A stretch of 17,696 nt of DNA from NCBI GenBank assembly GCA_031551485.1, contig JAVBNO010000071.1, forward strand, positions 1 to 17,696, in the 5' to 3' direction. The position numbers and the translations under genes were made by a program. Positions 6,695 to 14,275 of this stretch are shown here, one piece after another. Source of the DNA: JAVBNO01 sp031551485. GTDB lineage: Bacteria; Bacillota; Clostridia; Oscillospirales; Ruminococcaceae. The notes below the pieces were generated by a model. That model had not been told where the DNA came from and searched no databases. It saw nothing but the letters and a program-made list of their open reading frames with translations. How positions within the stretch are numbered: position 1 is the first letter of the stretch; each line of letters opens with the position of its first letter.

Positions 6695-9600
6695 TCAAGG
6701 GGAAACAGGTGGGTCAGATGAAGATGGGTCGGATGTCTCACCGCTGCTGGAACCGCTTGAGCTGGAATCCGGCTGAGATGATGAGGCAGGCGCCGCTTTT
6801 ACGGTAATTTGGCAGGTGGCCGTTTTATTGCTGTCCGCCGTCTTCACAGTAATGGTTACCGTACCCACCGCCATGGCTTTGATGTTGCCGGCGGCATCCA
6901 CCGTCACAATACTACTGTTGCTGCTTTGCCATGTGACCGCTTTGTTGGTGGCGTTATCCGGTTTCACGGTGGCCACCAATACATTGGTATCCCCTACTGT
7001 CATGGTCAAAGAGGTAATGTCCAGTGTCACACCGGTCACCGCCACTGACGCCGCATTGACAGTCACGCCCACTGAATCCGTTTTGCCCCCATCCACAGTT
7101 GTCACGGTGATGTTGGCCGAACCAATGCCTTTCGCCGTCACTTTGCCAGTTGTGTCGACTGTGGCCACGGTGGTATTGCTGCTGGACCAGACAACCGCCT
7201 TGTTGGCCGCGTTGGCCGGGGTAACAGTTGCCGTCAGCTGAATGGTTGCGTCTTTTTCAAGGGTGATGCCACCGTCCGGTTTTGGCGTAATAGCGACGCC
7301 CGTTACCCCAACGCCTTGCACCGTCAACTTACACTCCGCCTTTTTGGCACCATCCACTGTGGTCACTGTAATGGTCGCGCTTCCTTCTTTGACGGCTTTT
7401 ACGTTTCCTTGGGCGTCCACTGTCGCTACAAGAGGGTCAGAGGTAGTCCATGTCACGGTTTTATCGGTGGCTTCATCCGGTTTTACAGTGGCCACCAGCT
7501 GCTCGGATGCACCAACAGCCAGCGAAAGCGTTGTTTTATTCAGGGCGACACTGGTAACCGGCACAGTCACTACAGACGACTTGCCCACCGACTCGGTACC
7601 GGTTCTGCCGTTGTTACCCGCACCCACTCTGTTCAAGTAGGAAGAGATTGCCGACACAATTCCTGCCGCGATATCATCCTGGTATCCATCATCAATCAAT
7701 TTGTTGTACTCGACGCGGTTGGTCACAAAACCCGCTTCTGAAAGCGACGCCGCAAAACGGGCGGTCCGGGTGACGCGGTAATAGCCAAATAAACCGCCCC
7801 GGTTGTTTGTCTCCACCGCGCTGGCCAAATTGGAGGCCAAATAATTGGCCAACGGCGCCGAAAACCCGGTGAAATAATATGCTTCACTGCCTGCTGCCGA
7901 CGAAGACGCCGCCGCATTGGCATGTACGCTCACAAACACCTGTGCGTTAAAGTTCTTGGCCTGCGACACACGCTCATCCAGTGATACTCTGTAGGAAGAT
8001 GTTTCAATCAACAGCACATTGGCGCCTTTGGCCGCCAGTAGACTTTTCACTTTGGCGGCGACCTGGCGATTGATAACCGATTCGGGTATGTAAGCGTTAA
8101 ATCCCAAAGCACCCGGGTCGCCATAGCCATGGCCTGGGTCGATGACAATGCGCGCGCCGGAAAGTCCTGGGGGCGGATTGTTGAAGCGGAAACACAATCC
8201 GCTGGCATCATAGTAGGCATAATATCCCACAAAACCACCGGAGGAGCGCAGTGCCAACTTCAGGGTCGTACCGCTCCATTTGGCAGAGGCAAAAAGCGGA
8301 TTTTTGGTTAGTGTATCCAAGTTACCTGGCACAGCCGTGGTATTGTGGAATGTGATGGAAATTTCGTTTTGGGAATATCGCAACGTGTAGCTCACTTTTT
8401 GCTCGGTGGCCAAAATGACCTTGGTAAACTGGCTGTCTGCATTCACGGTCATACCCACGATTTTATTGTTGCTCACACCATTGGATATGGAGGAAATATC
8501 CTTGGAATAAACCCGCAAATCGGATGCCAGCGTGTAGTAAGAATATGTATTGTTGCCGTCGCGATAAATAATCTCATCGCCCACTGTTTCGTCAATTGCG
8601 CCTTTGGGCAACGGGAAGTAGTTGGGCTCTGAAAGGTCGTCCAGCTTGGAAGTGGAAAAGGTCTCTGCTTCGTCGGCAATCACCTGTACCGGTTTGCCGG
8701 AGCCGATGACAGCCTTTTTGTTCACCTTAATGGCCGCACCACTTTTGCTTTCATTGACGCCGCTCCAGCTGGCGGTTACCACAATATTACCCAAACTTTG
8801 CACCGCCGTGGTTGCAGGAGGACAGGTGTATTCACCAGCGAAAATTTGATATGCGCTTTCCTTATACGTCTCGTCTTCTTCGGAGGCGCGTGGCGATAAC
8901 TTGACCGTGGCGCCATTGACGGAGGCAGTTACCGTGGCGCCCTCGTAGGCCACGGCTGTAATGCTGACAACCATATTGCCGTCCAGCGATACATTCCCCA
9001 CCGGTGTGATTTCTTTGAGGACCTGTACCTGGCGTACAATGGTGTAGATAATCGTTTTGCCTTTGTGGGTGAACGTAAAGACATTTTCACCGGGTGTCAG
9101 TTCAATGGTTTCGTTAAAATAGCCGTTTTGGTCGGTATTAATTGCTTTGTCATTCATCAGCACTTCTTCGTTGGGATCAGAAGCGCCTGCAAAAACCACA
9201 TTGGGTTCAAAAGTACTCATCTTGGTTTGGGCCGGCTTGGAAATGGTCAGTTCGGTGAGGATATGTTCCGGCTTGGCCTCGTTGTTAAAATATTTCACCA
9301 GCAGCGTGCGAGCGTCACCGGGATTTTCCACAAGACGCTGCAGAGAATTGAACATGCTGCCATGATAGCCTTCGATATTGCGCGATTCAATGACCTGCCT
9401 GGCCAATTCATCGCTGCCCGACCATCCGGCCGCATTGGTACCCACCTTGTCGGCCGCATGCACGACATACAGGGGCATCTCCGCCTGTGTAGCCACCTCG
9501 CCCCACCATTTTAAGACGGAAAGGAAGGGCACATTTTGATCGGCGAGAGAATGGAAGTTTTTCACGGCCACAAAGTCTACCAAGTGGTTAAGGACAAAAG

Positions 9601-10495
9601 CCCGTGTATCCGCATGGCCTCCGGAAAGGGCCGTAAATTCTGTTTTGGTGTCGGAACCCAGGTCATTTGCCGATTTGTTTTCCCACACCGGATCGGCCAG
9701 CAGACCGATTTGAACGCCGCCATATTGCTTACGCAAAGCGGCGGAAATGGCGGATACGACACTCTGGGAAGCTTGTCCCATGTAATTATCATAACCCATA
9801 TTACCGCCCGCAGACATATAGGTGGCATAAGTGGTCGGTCTTTCGGTAAAGTAATAGGCGTCCAGCAGCATGCCGTCCGGCTGATATCGTTCGGCAAAAT
9901 CCACCGCATTTTGGGTGGCAAAATCAATGACCGAACCGTCTACATAGGGTACCGTCTCCAGTTTGCCGTCCTGATAAGACAGCATGGAGTTGAAAATGGC
10001 ATATACATATAAATTAGCCGCACGGCTTTGGTCCACTATGTATTGCATGGGGTCAAATGTTTCCGTCACGGTAGGCAAATTATCAGTCTTGTAGATGACA
10101 TGGTCGCCGTACAGCGTATCCACGATAATGGTATTCATCGAGTAACTCTTGGCGTTGGCAATGGCAGTATCAATTTGCTGCTTCAACGCCGCCTCGGAAT
10201 CTTGAGCCGATTTCATAAAATCAGACCCGGGCACAAGGTAAACAGCCCTCATCTCTGAAGGCTTGTTGAACATAACCGGCATGGCGTTGACGGCATCATA
10301 ATCATCTTCGGGTACTGCTGTCCATTCGCCGGTATCATCGGTACTGGTGTCTACTGCACTTGTTTCTGCACTGGGTGCAATGCCGCGCTCTGGCCCCACA
10401 AGCATGCCAAAAGACACGGTACCGGCCAGTATAAAGGCCAGCGTCATGCTAAGCATGACGACAAAGCGCCCACTTTTTCTGCCAATCTTCCTCAC
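6695..10495 (-). CDS. Secreted multidomain cell-wall protein: GHL-like barrel, AMIN-like region, N-acetylmuramoyl-L-alanine amidase, three BIG_2 repeats
   Basis: A 1266-residue envelope protein. Order: basic start and hydrophobic signal/anchor (about 11-34); a glycosyl-hydrolase-like barrel related to GHL10/DUF4015 (about 82-388); an Ig-like segment with GENVFTFTHKG (about 415-490); an AMIN-like region (about 680-775); an Amidase_3 catalytic domain (about 781-956); three BIG_2 domains (about 980-1061, 1064-1146, 1151-1234); and a Ser/Pro/Asp tail (about 1235-1266). Amidase zinc ligands and catalytic residue are visible: His789 in DPGHG, Glu805 in PES, His858 in SVHAN, Glu920 in SEAGFVTN. It should cut the lactyl-L-alanine amide bond of peptidoglycan outside the membrane. 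The start GTG at 10493-10495 is preferred because GGAGGT precedes it by 7 nt and the signal sequence then follows directly; the open frame reaches 10531 but only through TTG/ATG codons without a ribosome binding site. It lies 39 nt downstream of the GHL10 lipoprotein gene, same operon. There is no LPxTG or SLH anchor. Confidence 0.9.
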   Translation of the reverse strand: MRKIGRKSGRFVVMLSMTLAFILAGTVSFGMLVGPERGIAPSAETSAVDTSTDDTGEWTAVPEDDYDAVNAMPVMFNKPSEMRAVYLVPGSDFMKSAQDSEAALKQQIDTAIANAKSYSMNTIIVDTLYGDHVIYKTDNLPTVTETFDPMQYIVDQSRAANLYVYAIFNSMLSYQDGKLETVPYVDGSVIDFATQNAVDFAERYQPDGMLLDAYYFTERPTTYATYMSAGGNMGYDNYMGQASQSVVSAISAALRKQYGGVQIGLLADPVWENKSANDLGSDTKTEFTALSGGHADTRAFVLNHLVDFVAVKNFHSLADQNVPFLSVLKWWGEVATQAEMPLYVVHAADKVGTNAAGWSGSDELARQVIESRNIEGYHGSMFNSLQRLVENPGDARTLLVKYFNNEAKPEHILTELTISKPAQTKMSTFEPNVVFAGASDPNEEVLMNDKAINTDQNGYFNETIELTPGENVFTFTHKGKTIIYTIVRQVQVLKEITPVGNVSLDGNMVVSITAVAYEGATVTASVNGATVKLSPRASEEDETYKESAYQIFAGEYTCPPATTAVQSLGNIVVTASWSGVNESKSGAAIKVNKKAVIGSGKPVQVIADEAETFSTSKLDDLSEPNYFPLPKGAIDETVGDEIIYRDGNNTYSYYTLASDLRVYSKDISSISNGVSNNKIVGMTVNADSQFTKVILATEQKVSYTLRYSQNEISITFHNTTAVPGNLDTLTKNPLFASAKWSGTTLKLALRSSGGFVGYYAYYDASGLCFRFNNPPPGLSGARIVIDPGHGYGDPGALGFNAYIPESVINRQVAAKVKSLLAAKGANVLLIETSSYRVSLDERVSQAKNFNAQVFVSVHANAAASSSAAGSEAYYFTGFSAPLANYLASNLASAVETNNRGGLFGYYRVTRTARFAASLSEAGFVTNRVEYNKLIDDGYQDDIAAGIVSAISSYLNRVGAGNNGRTGTESVGKSSVVTVPVTSVALNKTTLSLAVGASEQLVATVKPDEATDKTVTWTTSDPLVATVDAQGNVKAVKEGSATITVTTVDGAKKAECKLTVQGVGVTGVAITPKPDGGITLEKDATIQLTATVTPANAANKAVVWSSSNTTVATVDTTGKVTAKGIGSANITVTTVDGGKTDSVGVTVNAASVAVTGVTLDITSLTMTVGDTNVLVATVKPDNATNKAVTWQSSNSSIVTVDAAGNIKAMAVGTVTITVKTADSNKTATCQITVKAAPASSSQPDSSSSGSSSGETSDPSSSDPPVSP
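6794..7558 (-). repeat. Three tandem BIG_2-encoding repeats
   Basis: Three consecutive units of roughly 80-84 codons (about 7313-7558, 7058-7306, 6794-7045) share the pattern V-x-G/S-V, ATVxP-x-x-A-T/A-x-K-x-V-x-W, VATVD, G-x-V/I-x-A, and G-x-x-x-I-T-V-x-T-x-D. BIG_2 domains are stalk or wall-binding modules of surface proteins. The repetition explains the long open frames seen on the opposite strand here. Confidence 0.85.
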
Positions 10496-10534
10496 TTTTG
10501 TTACCTCCACAATCCTTGCAGGCATACACAACTG

Positions 10535-12061
10535 CTATTTTAAAATGCCTTTCAGGTTGCTTTTTTCCACTTTAACTGACGATTCCACCTTCGAAGCGGG
10601 GCGGAAAATTGAATCATAACGGTACAATACAAAGCCATCATAATGGGACAGTTTTCTTGATTTCACTACCATCCGGCTTAACAAATCTTCGCCATTCAGC
10701 CATTCAAATTTACCATTGGCACCTGCGCCGCTGTCCACCGTGCAAATTTTATAGGCAGCCAAGCCCACATACAACTTCACAGATTTATTGGTGATCATTG
10801 CATTCCAGTTGTCTGCCACTTTGGCAAAAGGCGCTGTTTCATGCTCAAAACCCCAATAGATCTGGGGACAGATGTAGTCCACATAGCCAGTGTTTTGCAC
10901 CCACTTCTTGACATCGGCAAATTGGACGTTGTAATTGTTGTCCATGTTCCCTTGGGGACTGATGCCAAACATAATCCGCGAATCGGCGCTTTTAATGGTG
11001 CTGTAGACTTCCCGCACCAGCATATTGACATTTTCGCGGCGCCAATCGGCTTGGCTCATGCCGGCAAAATCACTTTTTTGCTCTTTGTACGTTGCCGCAT
11101 CCAGCGACAAATCAGTGGAGGGATAAAAATAATCGTCAAAGTGGATGCCGTCCACATTGTAATTGTCTACAATTTCTTGCACGCCCGCCACAATCATGCG
11201 CCGGATGCCGGGCACCCCCGGATTGTAATATAACCCGCCGTCGCATTCCAGCACCGCGCCGCTATTGTTGTTTTTCCAGTTTTGCGCGGGGTTGTCAATG
11301 GAAAGCGCCTGCTTGTAGCCACTGTTGCGAATACGGTAGGGATTAATCCATGCCTCGAAACGCAGGCCTCTGTTGTGGGCTGCGTCAATCATAATTTGCA
11401 TCGGATCATATCCGGGGTTTTTGCCCTCAGTTCCTGTGCAAAGATAAGACCAGGGGTAAACGTCCGAAGGATAAATGGCGTCGGCAAAGGGCCGAACCTG
11501 CACAATGGCAGTGTTCAGCTTCATGGCCACCATGTTATCAAAAACTGTGGCAATATTTTTTTCAAAGGTCGCCTTATTGACACCTTTAAGCAGCGTTTCC
11601 AGTTCCAGATAGGAAATCCATACCGCCCTCACTTCTTCGTCAAGACCGGTGCTCCCCACTGTTTCTGCCGCCTCAGAAGCCGCTTTTACGGCAGATGTGG
11701 ACGCGGACGCCAATGACGCCTCATTATTAGATTTGGTGCTGGACGAGGGTATAACAGAAGAAGCCGTCGCCTGTGAAGACGCAGCTTGGGATGCGGCCTG
11801 TGACGACACCGCCTGAGGCTGGGATTGAGACAGGCTTTTTGAGGCAGATGAGCTGCCTGTGCCACTGGCTACCGATGTTGGCATTTGCGACTCGGCAGAC
11901 GGGAACTCCGGGTCCAGTGCATCCTCGGACGAAGAGCTTTGGGAAAAAGCCAAGCCAACCTCCCCTCCTCCAGACACAATGGTCGATGTCCCGGAGTCAG
12001 GAGCCGCGCAGCCAGCGCAAAGCAAAGCTACGATCAAAAAGCCGGCAAGCAACTTTTTCAT
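10535..12061 (-). CDS. GHL10 (DUF187/YngK-type) glycosyl-hydrolase-like lipoprotein
   Basis: A 508-residue exported lipoprotein. MKKLLAGFLIVALLCAGC gives a signal peptide with a lipobox ending AGC; Cys18 would be lipidated, although the -3 position is Cys rather than the usual Leu. A Ser/Ala/Gln-rich, low-complexity linker (about 30-140) leads into a GHL10 TIM barrel (about 143-440) with family hallmarks: EVRAVWISYLE, VQVRPFADAIYPSDVYPWS, GYDPMQIMIDAAHNRGL, AWINPYR, DGIHFDDYFYP (acidic pair Asp309/Asp310), GISPQGN and PQIYWGFEH. The family is thought to act on cell-surface glycans; the substrate is unknown. The ATG at 12059-12061 is chosen because it opens the signal peptide and has AGGTG upstream; the frame extends to 12187, but that extension begins at the transcription start. 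It is the first gene of the operon with the amidase, driven by the promoter at 12200-12228. Confidence 0.92.
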   Translation of the reverse strand: MKKLLAGFLIVALLCAGCAAPDSGTSTIVSGGGEVGLAFSQSSSSEDALDPEFPSAESQMPTSVASGTGSSSASKSLSQSQPQAVSSQAASQAASSQATASSVIPSSSTKSNNEASLASASTSAVKAASEAAETVGSTGLDEEVRAVWISYLELETLLKGVNKATFEKNIATVFDNMVAMKLNTAIVQVRPFADAIYPSDVYPWSYLCTGTEGKNPGYDPMQIMIDAAHNRGLRFEAWINPYRIRNSGYKQALSIDNPAQNWKNNNSGAVLECDGGLYYNPGVPGIRRMIVAGVQEIVDNYNVDGIHFDDYFYPSTDLSLDAATYKEQKSDFAGMSQADWRRENVNMLVREVYSTIKSADSRIMFGISPQGNMDNNYNVQFADVKKWVQNTGYVDYICPQIYWGFEHETAPFAKVADNWNAMITNKSVKLYVGLAAYKICTVDSGAGANGKFEWLNGEDLLSRMVVKSRKLSHYDGFVLYRYDSIFRPASKVESSVKVEKSNLKGILK

Positions 12062-12193
12062 ACACACACCTAATTTCTTTACAAATTCTATCCACATCTT
12101 CAGGCAACTGCCGTTTGCTGGCGGCCAGTTCCTTATTCTCTCTTCAGTCGCGCTCTCCGTTCTAATTGCGCGGTTTTCTTCTGCCACTTGCTA
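12062..12193 (-). other. 5' leader of the GHL10-amidase operon
   Basis: About 130 nt lie between the predicted transcription start (near 12193) and the ATG. On the minus strand short pairings are possible (CGCGC with GCGCG near 12150-12172, and AACTG-CCG with CGG-CAGTT near 12104-12132), but I recognise no known riboswitch or T-box in it. Together with the two promoters in 12194-12362 this accounts for the 301-nt stretch without a gene. Confidence 0.4.
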
Positions 12194-12238
12194 CTCATAA
12201 TTCTACAATAAAGCCAATAGCCGGTCAATTATGAGTGG
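12191..12238. repeat. Operator-like inverted repeat bracketing the GHL10 promoter
   Basis: CTACTCATAATT (12191-12202) and AATTATGAGTGG (12227-12238) are inverted copies that match at 11 of 12 positions, with a 24-nt interval. One arm covers the start of the -10 (12200-12205) and the other overlaps the -35 (12223-12228). This placement is what a dimeric repressor, or a looping pair, would need; no regulator is identified. Confidence 0.6.
12200..12228 (-). promoter_or_regulatory. Sigma-A promoter of the GHL10-amidase operon
   Basis: On the minus strand TTGACC (12223-12228) and TAGAAT (12200-12205) are separated by 17 nt. Each hexamer is one base off consensus. The start of transcription is expected near 12193. 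Confidence 0.78.
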
Positions 12239-12297
12239 CCCAAAATAGCGGGTTTTACTGCAAAGTTAACAGAAAGTTTACGGCGCACTCACATCTC

Positions 12298-12326
12298 TTG
12301 ACAAATTGGACCGCTTCATCAATAAT
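12298..12326 (+). promoter_or_regulatory. Sigma-A promoter of the zinc-ribbon gene
   Basis: A perfect TTGACA (12298-12303), a 17-nt spacer and AATAAT (12321-12326). Transcription would start near 12333, about 30 nt before the GTG start and just ahead of the AAAGGAG ribosome binding site. This also shows that the open frame beginning at 12306 cannot be translated from its first codon. Confidence 0.8.
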
Positions 12327-12362
12327 GAATTTAATGTCGCTATGGTAAAAGGAGATGATCGG

Positions 12363-12662
12363 GTGCCGTTTCCCTTTTTGTGTGGGCTTGACGCTGATTT
12401 CACCGAAGTTGGCAAGCTGACATGTGCTTGTCCAAATTGCGGAAAGAAGAATGGCTTAAATGTCATGAAACGAGTGCAGTTTGCCCATGTATTTGCCCTT
12501 CCTGTCCATCGCCGTTCTCGGGAATATTTCGCTTTTTGCGGCCACTGCGCCGGCAGCTTCGTCCTTTCCACTCCATATGGCATCCAGCTGGAAAAGCAAG
12601 GCTCCTGCCCGGCCGGCACCGATGCGCTTATCCCTTTTCAAGGCGACGATCCCTTATTTTAA
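12363..12662 (+). CDS. Small zinc-ribbon protein
   Basis: A 99-residue protein with one treble-clef/zinc-ribbon site made of Cys23-x2-Cys26 (CPNCGKKN) and Cys59-x2-Cys62 (CGHC). Between them lies an aromatic/basic stretch (FAHVFALPVHRRSREYFAFC) that matches the short zinc-ribbon family of Firmicutes, whose members usually read F-x-P-x-x-K/R-x-x-x-x-Y-x-x-x-C. The function of that family is unknown; the protein has no transmembrane segment or signal peptide. GTG at 12363-12365 is the start because GGAG (12351-12354) lies 8 nt before it and the protein then begins MPFPFLCGLD like its relatives; the ATG at 12342 has no ribosome binding site. It is monocistronic, with its own promoter and a terminator that overlaps the convergent DUF1836 gene. 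Confidence 0.85.
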   Translation: MPFPFLCGLDADFTEVGKLTCACPNCGKKNGLNVMKRVQFAHVFALPVHRRSREYFAFCGHCAGSFVLSTPYGIQLEKQGSCPAGTDALIPFQGDDPLF

Positions 12663-12677
12663 TTGATCCTGGTTTGT

Positions 12678-13337
12678 TTACGGCTCGGCGGTTTCCGCCG
12701 GGCTTGTTTTTTGTTCGCCGACCGTCTTCTTGGGTTTTGGCAAGACTGTAAAATTGCTTTTCAATATCTCTTGCGCGCTGCGCATGCTGAGGGTCGCCAA
12801 AGCGCATAGCATAAATACAGCTGCCACCGATTGTTCCTTGGCATATGCAGCCGGACTGGTCGGCATTGTTCCCAACATCTGCCGCGCCAGCTGGGGCAGC
12901 TCTTTTTCGGCCAATGTGTTCGCCTGCAGGCAGCTTTCATATATCCAACTTACTTTTTCAGCATTGTATTGGCCTTTCGCCCCATCCCAAATATCAGGTG
13001 CCAGGCCTTCTATAAACTGTTTGATGTCCTGCATGGAAAGGGCCTGTTTCAAATTGTATATGACCAGCATCATCAGGATATGTTGTTTCGAATACTTCTT
13101 ACCCTTGATGCGGCCCAAGACACCGTCTTTGCTGTAGTTGTTGATCATTGTTTTGGTCAGCAGCTTATCGTTGTCGGCCGTTTTGCCTTTGTCGCTTTTG
13201 CCGCCCATCTGATCGCTAATCAGGGTGATAACTTGATCCATATACAAGTCGATGTTGGGAATATCCGCTTCTTGCAAGCCTTCCCCTGCCGCAACCATTT
13301 CTATAGACTCCATGATATTCCTGCACTCTTCTTCCAT
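12678..13337 (-). CDS. DUF1836 domain-containing protein
   Basis: A 219-residue cytoplasmic protein. Residues about 26-110 contain the DUF1836 pattern: PNIDLYMDQVITLI, then LLTKTMINNYSKDG, then KKYSKQHILMMLVIYNLKQALSMQDIK. The middle part reads like a MerR-type winged helix-turn-helix (TKTMINNYSKDGVL, with KKYSKQHI following), so a DNA-binding role is plausible but unproven. The C-terminal half (about 120-195) is helical by composition, and the last 20 residues are polar and encoded by the terminator hairpin of the opposite gene. The ATG at 13335-13337 has GGAGGAG just upstream. It is monocistronic, transcribed from the promoter at 13423-13451, which faces away from the hemolysin III promoter. 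Confidence 0.88.
   Translation of the reverse strand: MEEECRNIMESIEMVAAGEGLQEADIPNIDLYMDQVITLISDQMGGKSDKGKTADNDKLLTKTMINNYSKDGVLGRIKGKKYSKQHILMMLVIYNLKQALSMQDIKQFIEGLAPDIWDGAKGQYNAEKVSWIYESCLQANTLAEKELPQLARQMLGTMPTSPAAYAKEQSVAAVFMLCALATLSMRSAQEILKSNFTVLPKPKKTVGEQKTSPAETAEP
12682..12713 (+). terminator. Terminator of the zinc-ribbon gene, inside the DUF1836 coding end
   Basis: CGGCGG (12686-12691), a TTT loop and CCGCCG (12695-12700), extended by four more pairs (two of them G-T) to 12682/12704, followed on the plus strand by TGTTTTTTG. The element starts 20 nt after the zinc-ribbon stop and lies wholly within the last codons of the convergent gene. Confidence 0.85.
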
Positions 13338-13422
13338 GCCGCTCCTCCATCTCTTGCAATGACAGATGACGTTGGTTTTGAATATATATAATCAAGTGGT
13401 AAATACTATATTATATTTATAC

Positions 13423-13451
13423 ATTATAGAATGTAATTATGAATTTTTCAA
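13423..13451 (-). promoter_or_regulatory. Sigma-A promoter of the DUF1836 gene
   Basis: On the minus strand TTGAAA (13446-13451), 17 nt, TATAAT (13423-13428). Transcription should start near 13416, leaving about 80 nt of leader before the ATG. The region is very AT-rich, which raises the chance of fortuitous matches, but the spacing and hexamers are near ideal. Confidence 0.7.
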
Positions 13452-13457
13452 TAACTA

Positions 13458-13486
13458 TTGCAAAACGTTTTTTTATATGTTATATT
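13458..13486 (+). promoter_or_regulatory. Sigma-A promoter of the hemolysin III gene
   Basis: TTGCAA (13458-13463), 17 nt, TATATT (13481-13486), with a predicted start near 13493 and about 70 nt of AT-rich leader. Its -35 is 6 bp from the -35 of the divergent DUF1836 promoter, so the two polymerase sites lie back to back. Confidence 0.65.
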
Positions 13487-13562
13487 TAATTCAATATATA
13501 GTATTTAAAACTATTTTACGTTGTATTAAATTTTATATTCTAATGTATGGAGGACATATTTT

Positions 13563-14216
13563 ATGTCAATGTGTATGATGAAATCTAGAGAACCAATCAA
13601 CAGTCTGACTCATATGATAGGAGCCATCTTCTTTGCCCTTTGCACAATGGGTATGATCGTGCGGTCTGGCATTTACTCAAATTTTGAAACAGTCAGCATT
13701 CTGTCGGCTGTGGTATTTGGTCTTTCTCTTATATTGTTATACAGTGCCAGCGCCATCTATCATGGGATAAACGCTTCCGACTTTGTGCTTGAACGACTGC
13801 GCAAACTGGATCATTCGATGATTTATGTGCTGATTGCCGGAACCTATACGCCTGTTCTTTTGCGCTTTATCCCTGCGCCCAAAAACTTTATCATGCTTGG
13901 CATTATGTGGACTATGGCTGTCACCGGCATCATCCTCAAGCTTACGTGGCTAAGCACGCCTCGTTGGCTATACACTTCTTTTTACCTTTTCATGGGATGG
14001 TTTATTTTGTGCGATATCCCTGCCTTGCTGGCGTTGCCAACTGGCGCTTTGCTACTTTTGGCGGGCGGCGGTATTTCCTATACAATTGGCGGCGTTATCT
14101 ACGCCATGAAAAAACCCAACTTAGGGCCTGTTTTTCAGTTCCATGAATTGTTTCATTTATTTATTTTGCTGGGCAGCCTTTTACATTTCTTATTGGTCTT
14201 CTTTTATGTTATCTGA
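13563..14216 (+). CDS. trhA: Hemolysin III / PAQR family membrane protein (TrhA)
   Basis: A 217-residue protein with seven hydrophobic segments (about 18-36, 43-62, 86-104, 109-127, 134-152, 156-178, 196-215). PAQR zinc-site and family motifs are present: REPINSLTH near the N-terminus, SASAIYHG (His67), KLDHSMIYVLIAGTYTP (Asp83, His84), and HELFHLF (His194, His198) before the last helix. Family members sit in the cytoplasmic membrane; in bacteria TrhA-type proteins are linked to membrane lipid homeostasis, and the name hemolysin is historical. The first of several clustered ATGs (13563) is taken, because GGAGG lies 9 nt upstream. It is monocistronic, and its 3' terminator lies at 14276-14328. 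Confidence 0.92.
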   Translation: MSMCMMKSREPINSLTHMIGAIFFALCTMGMIVRSGIYSNFETVSILSAVVFGLSLILLYSASAIYHGINASDFVLERLRKLDHSMIYVLIAGTYTPVLLRFIPAPKNFIMLGIMWTMAVTGIILKLTWLSTPRWLYTSFYLFMGWFILCDIPALLALPTGALLLLAGGGISYTIGGVIYAMKKPNLGPVFQFHELFHLFILLGSLLHFLLVFFYVI

Positions 14217-14275
14217 TGGATGTTATTCAGCAACAAATTAATAGCTATTCATCCTTAAGTTAAATGATCAATCAA

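Noticed and set aside
6794..7558. Regular repeats considered as a CRISPR array
   Set aside because: The units are about 250 bp, lie in frame and encode BIG_2 domains.
6816..7640. Long plus-strand open frames opposite the BIG_2 repeats
   Set aside because: They are Thr/Val-rich shadows of the repetitive amidase coding sequence, without ribosome binding sites or recognisable domains.
12062..12187. N-terminal extension of the GHL10 protein up to 12187
   Set aside because: It would bury the signal peptide inside the protein and begin at about the transcription start.
12278..12619. Minus-strand open frame opposite the zinc-ribbon gene
   Set aside because: The plus strand has a promoter, ribosome binding site, Cys motifs and a terminator in the right places; the minus frame has none of these.
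13338..13562. AT-rich block considered as a replication origin or horizontally acquired DNA
   Set aside because: No DnaA-box cluster or origin-associated genes are seen, and the AT bias is explained by two promoters and leaders.
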